Assembly: GCA_903849645.1 (NCBI GenBank)
Contig: CAINJJ010000001.1
Location: 1-64,000 of the forward strand
Length of the DNA: 64,000 nucleotides
From: an uncultured Acidobacteriaceae bacterium
Lineage (GTDB): Bacteria; Acidobacteriota; Terriglobia; Terriglobales; Acidobacteriaceae
Direction of reading: 5' to 3'
Part shown: in pieces, positions 63,316 to 64,000 of the stretch
Layout: every line of letters starts with the position of its first letter
Numbering within the stretch: position 1 is the first letter of the stretch
Translations under genes and position numbers: made by a program
Notes under the pieces: model-generated
The model's input: only the letters and a program-made list of their open reading frames with translations
The model's database searches: none
What the model was told of the DNA's origin: nothing

Positions 63316-63586
63316 GGAATTCGCCTCTGCTTTGCTCTAGCACTTCCGGTACGCGGACCGGAGACTCACGGCGGCGCAACCCCGCCGTCAAGGTCCGGCA
63401 CCGCATTGCATCCCAGCAGGAGCCGGAGATCCCTGCCGCAATCGGCTATTTTCCGTGCCCAATCCGAGGCTCGCATCGGGAGCCGGAGTACTGCACCATC
63501 GACCGTAGCACAAGCGCTCGGGCCTCGCAATTGCGCCGCGCACACGAGTGCGGACGAGCGGCGCGGCGAGCGGGCAAGAGGCGCGT

Positions 63587-64000
63587 TCAGGCCGTGCGGC
63601 GATGGCCCTGGGCCATGTCCCGAGCGGCTGTGGAGAGCAGCGAGCGGTGGAGCGAATCCAGTTGAGGCAGCAGGGCGGCGATCTCGGCCACCAGCGGGTC
63701 GGAGAGGAGCTCGGCGACCTGGTCGTCGCGGCGGGTGCGGGCATCCTTGACCAACTGGCGGACATCGACGCCGAGGGCGGCGGCGAGGCGCTCCAGGGAG
63801 CCAAGGGTGGGAATGGCCTTGCCGTTCTCGATCTTGGAGATGTAGGTACGGGGCACCTGCATCCGGCCGGCTAACTGGCGCTGGCTCAGGTGGCGTGCCC
63901 GGCGAATCTCCTTCACCTGGCCGGCAACCTGAAGGCCCGCTTCCGCTGAGGGTTCAGCGGCGTGATAATCGACCACCACGGGACCGGGGAGCACAGGCTC
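63587..64000 (-). CDS. XRE-family helix-turn-helix regulator, 5' end may be cut by the window
   Basis: At least 135 residues from a GTG at 63994; the frame is still open to the window edge, so the true start may lie outside. The HTH (residues 26-82) reads QVKEIRRARHLSQRQLAGRM, RTYISKIENGKAIPTLGSL. The C-terminal 50 residues are helical (VAELLSDPLVAEIAALLPQL) and may form a dimer. It is upstream of uppS in the same direction, 271 bases apart. Target genes are unknown. Confidence 0.85.
   Translation of the reverse strand, partial: EPVLPGPVVVDYHAAEPSAEAGLQVAGQVKEIRRARHLSQRQLAGRMQVPRTYISKIENGKAIPTLGSLERLAAALGVDVRQLVKDARTRRDDQVAELLSDPLVAEIAALLPQLDSLHRSLLSTAARDMAQGHRRTA

Overview
The window is a 64 kb, GC-rich chromosomal segment from what looks like an acidobacterium (Acidobacteriota, Terriglobia-like). 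This is inferred from three things: abundant CRTAC1/ASPIC-UnbV and beta-propeller proteins, a carboxypeptidase-regulatory domain of the acidobacterial TonB-receptor style, and dispersed GC-rich hairpin repeats between genes. I saw no rRNA, tRNA, CRISPR array, insertion sequence or prophage. About fifty protein genes are supported.

Layout. 0.2-10.5 kb: a Tat-exported glycosidase-like protein, a small cytosine deaminase, an FAD-linked oxidase, a dapD-Gfo/Idh pair, and a tightly overlapping three-gene nucleotide-sugar operon (4,6-dehydratase, hydrolysing 2-epimerase, DegT aminotransferase) that fits the first half of a nonulosonic (legionaminic-type) acid route. 10.8-25.4 kb: a long plus-strand series. 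A TPR/FG-GAP/ASPIC protein and an amidase overlap. After a short gap come DAHP synthase, a hydrazine-synthase-alpha-like CxxCH protein, a CRTAC1 protein, a YVTN-propeller di-CxxCH protein, a Reg_prop propeller, a RidA protein and a two-domain solute-binding protein, with start/stop overlaps or very short gaps. This periplasmic propeller-cytochrome operon is one of the best candidates for an undescribed system.

25.4-42.3 kb: FMN-binding protein, L-lactate permease behind a CRP/FNR-like palindrome, a coiled-coil porin-like protein, a large PIG-L deacetylase, an APC permease, the MsrPQ periplasmic methionine-sulfoxide repair pair, an RNase HII fused to a CPCC cysteine-rich domain, a DUF4139 protein carrying an inserted carboxypeptidase-regulatory domain, and DinB. 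42.3-49 kb: LolD-like ATPase, ClpC, a Crp/Fnr regulator with palindromic sites in its long AT-richer leader, and a Tat-exported HisC-like aminotransferase.

49-54 kb: an SSS symporter, a small membrane protein, a fucose-isomerase-like protein and an M24-fold protein lacking metal ligands form a probable sugar-uptake operon with LacI-type operator candidates upstream. 54-64 kb: heme A synthase, a VapBC-type toxin-antitoxin pair with a 26-nt palindrome over its ribosome site, a DUF1080 protein, a thioesterase, and the envelope/isoprenoid group uppS-cdsA-dxr-rseP. That group is interrupted between uppS and cdsA by an oppositely oriented PIN toxin with an unfamiliar partner. An XRE regulator runs off the right edge.

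At least three families of hairpin repeats are scattered between genes, some with compensating stem changes, and one appears to have been recruited into coding sequence.
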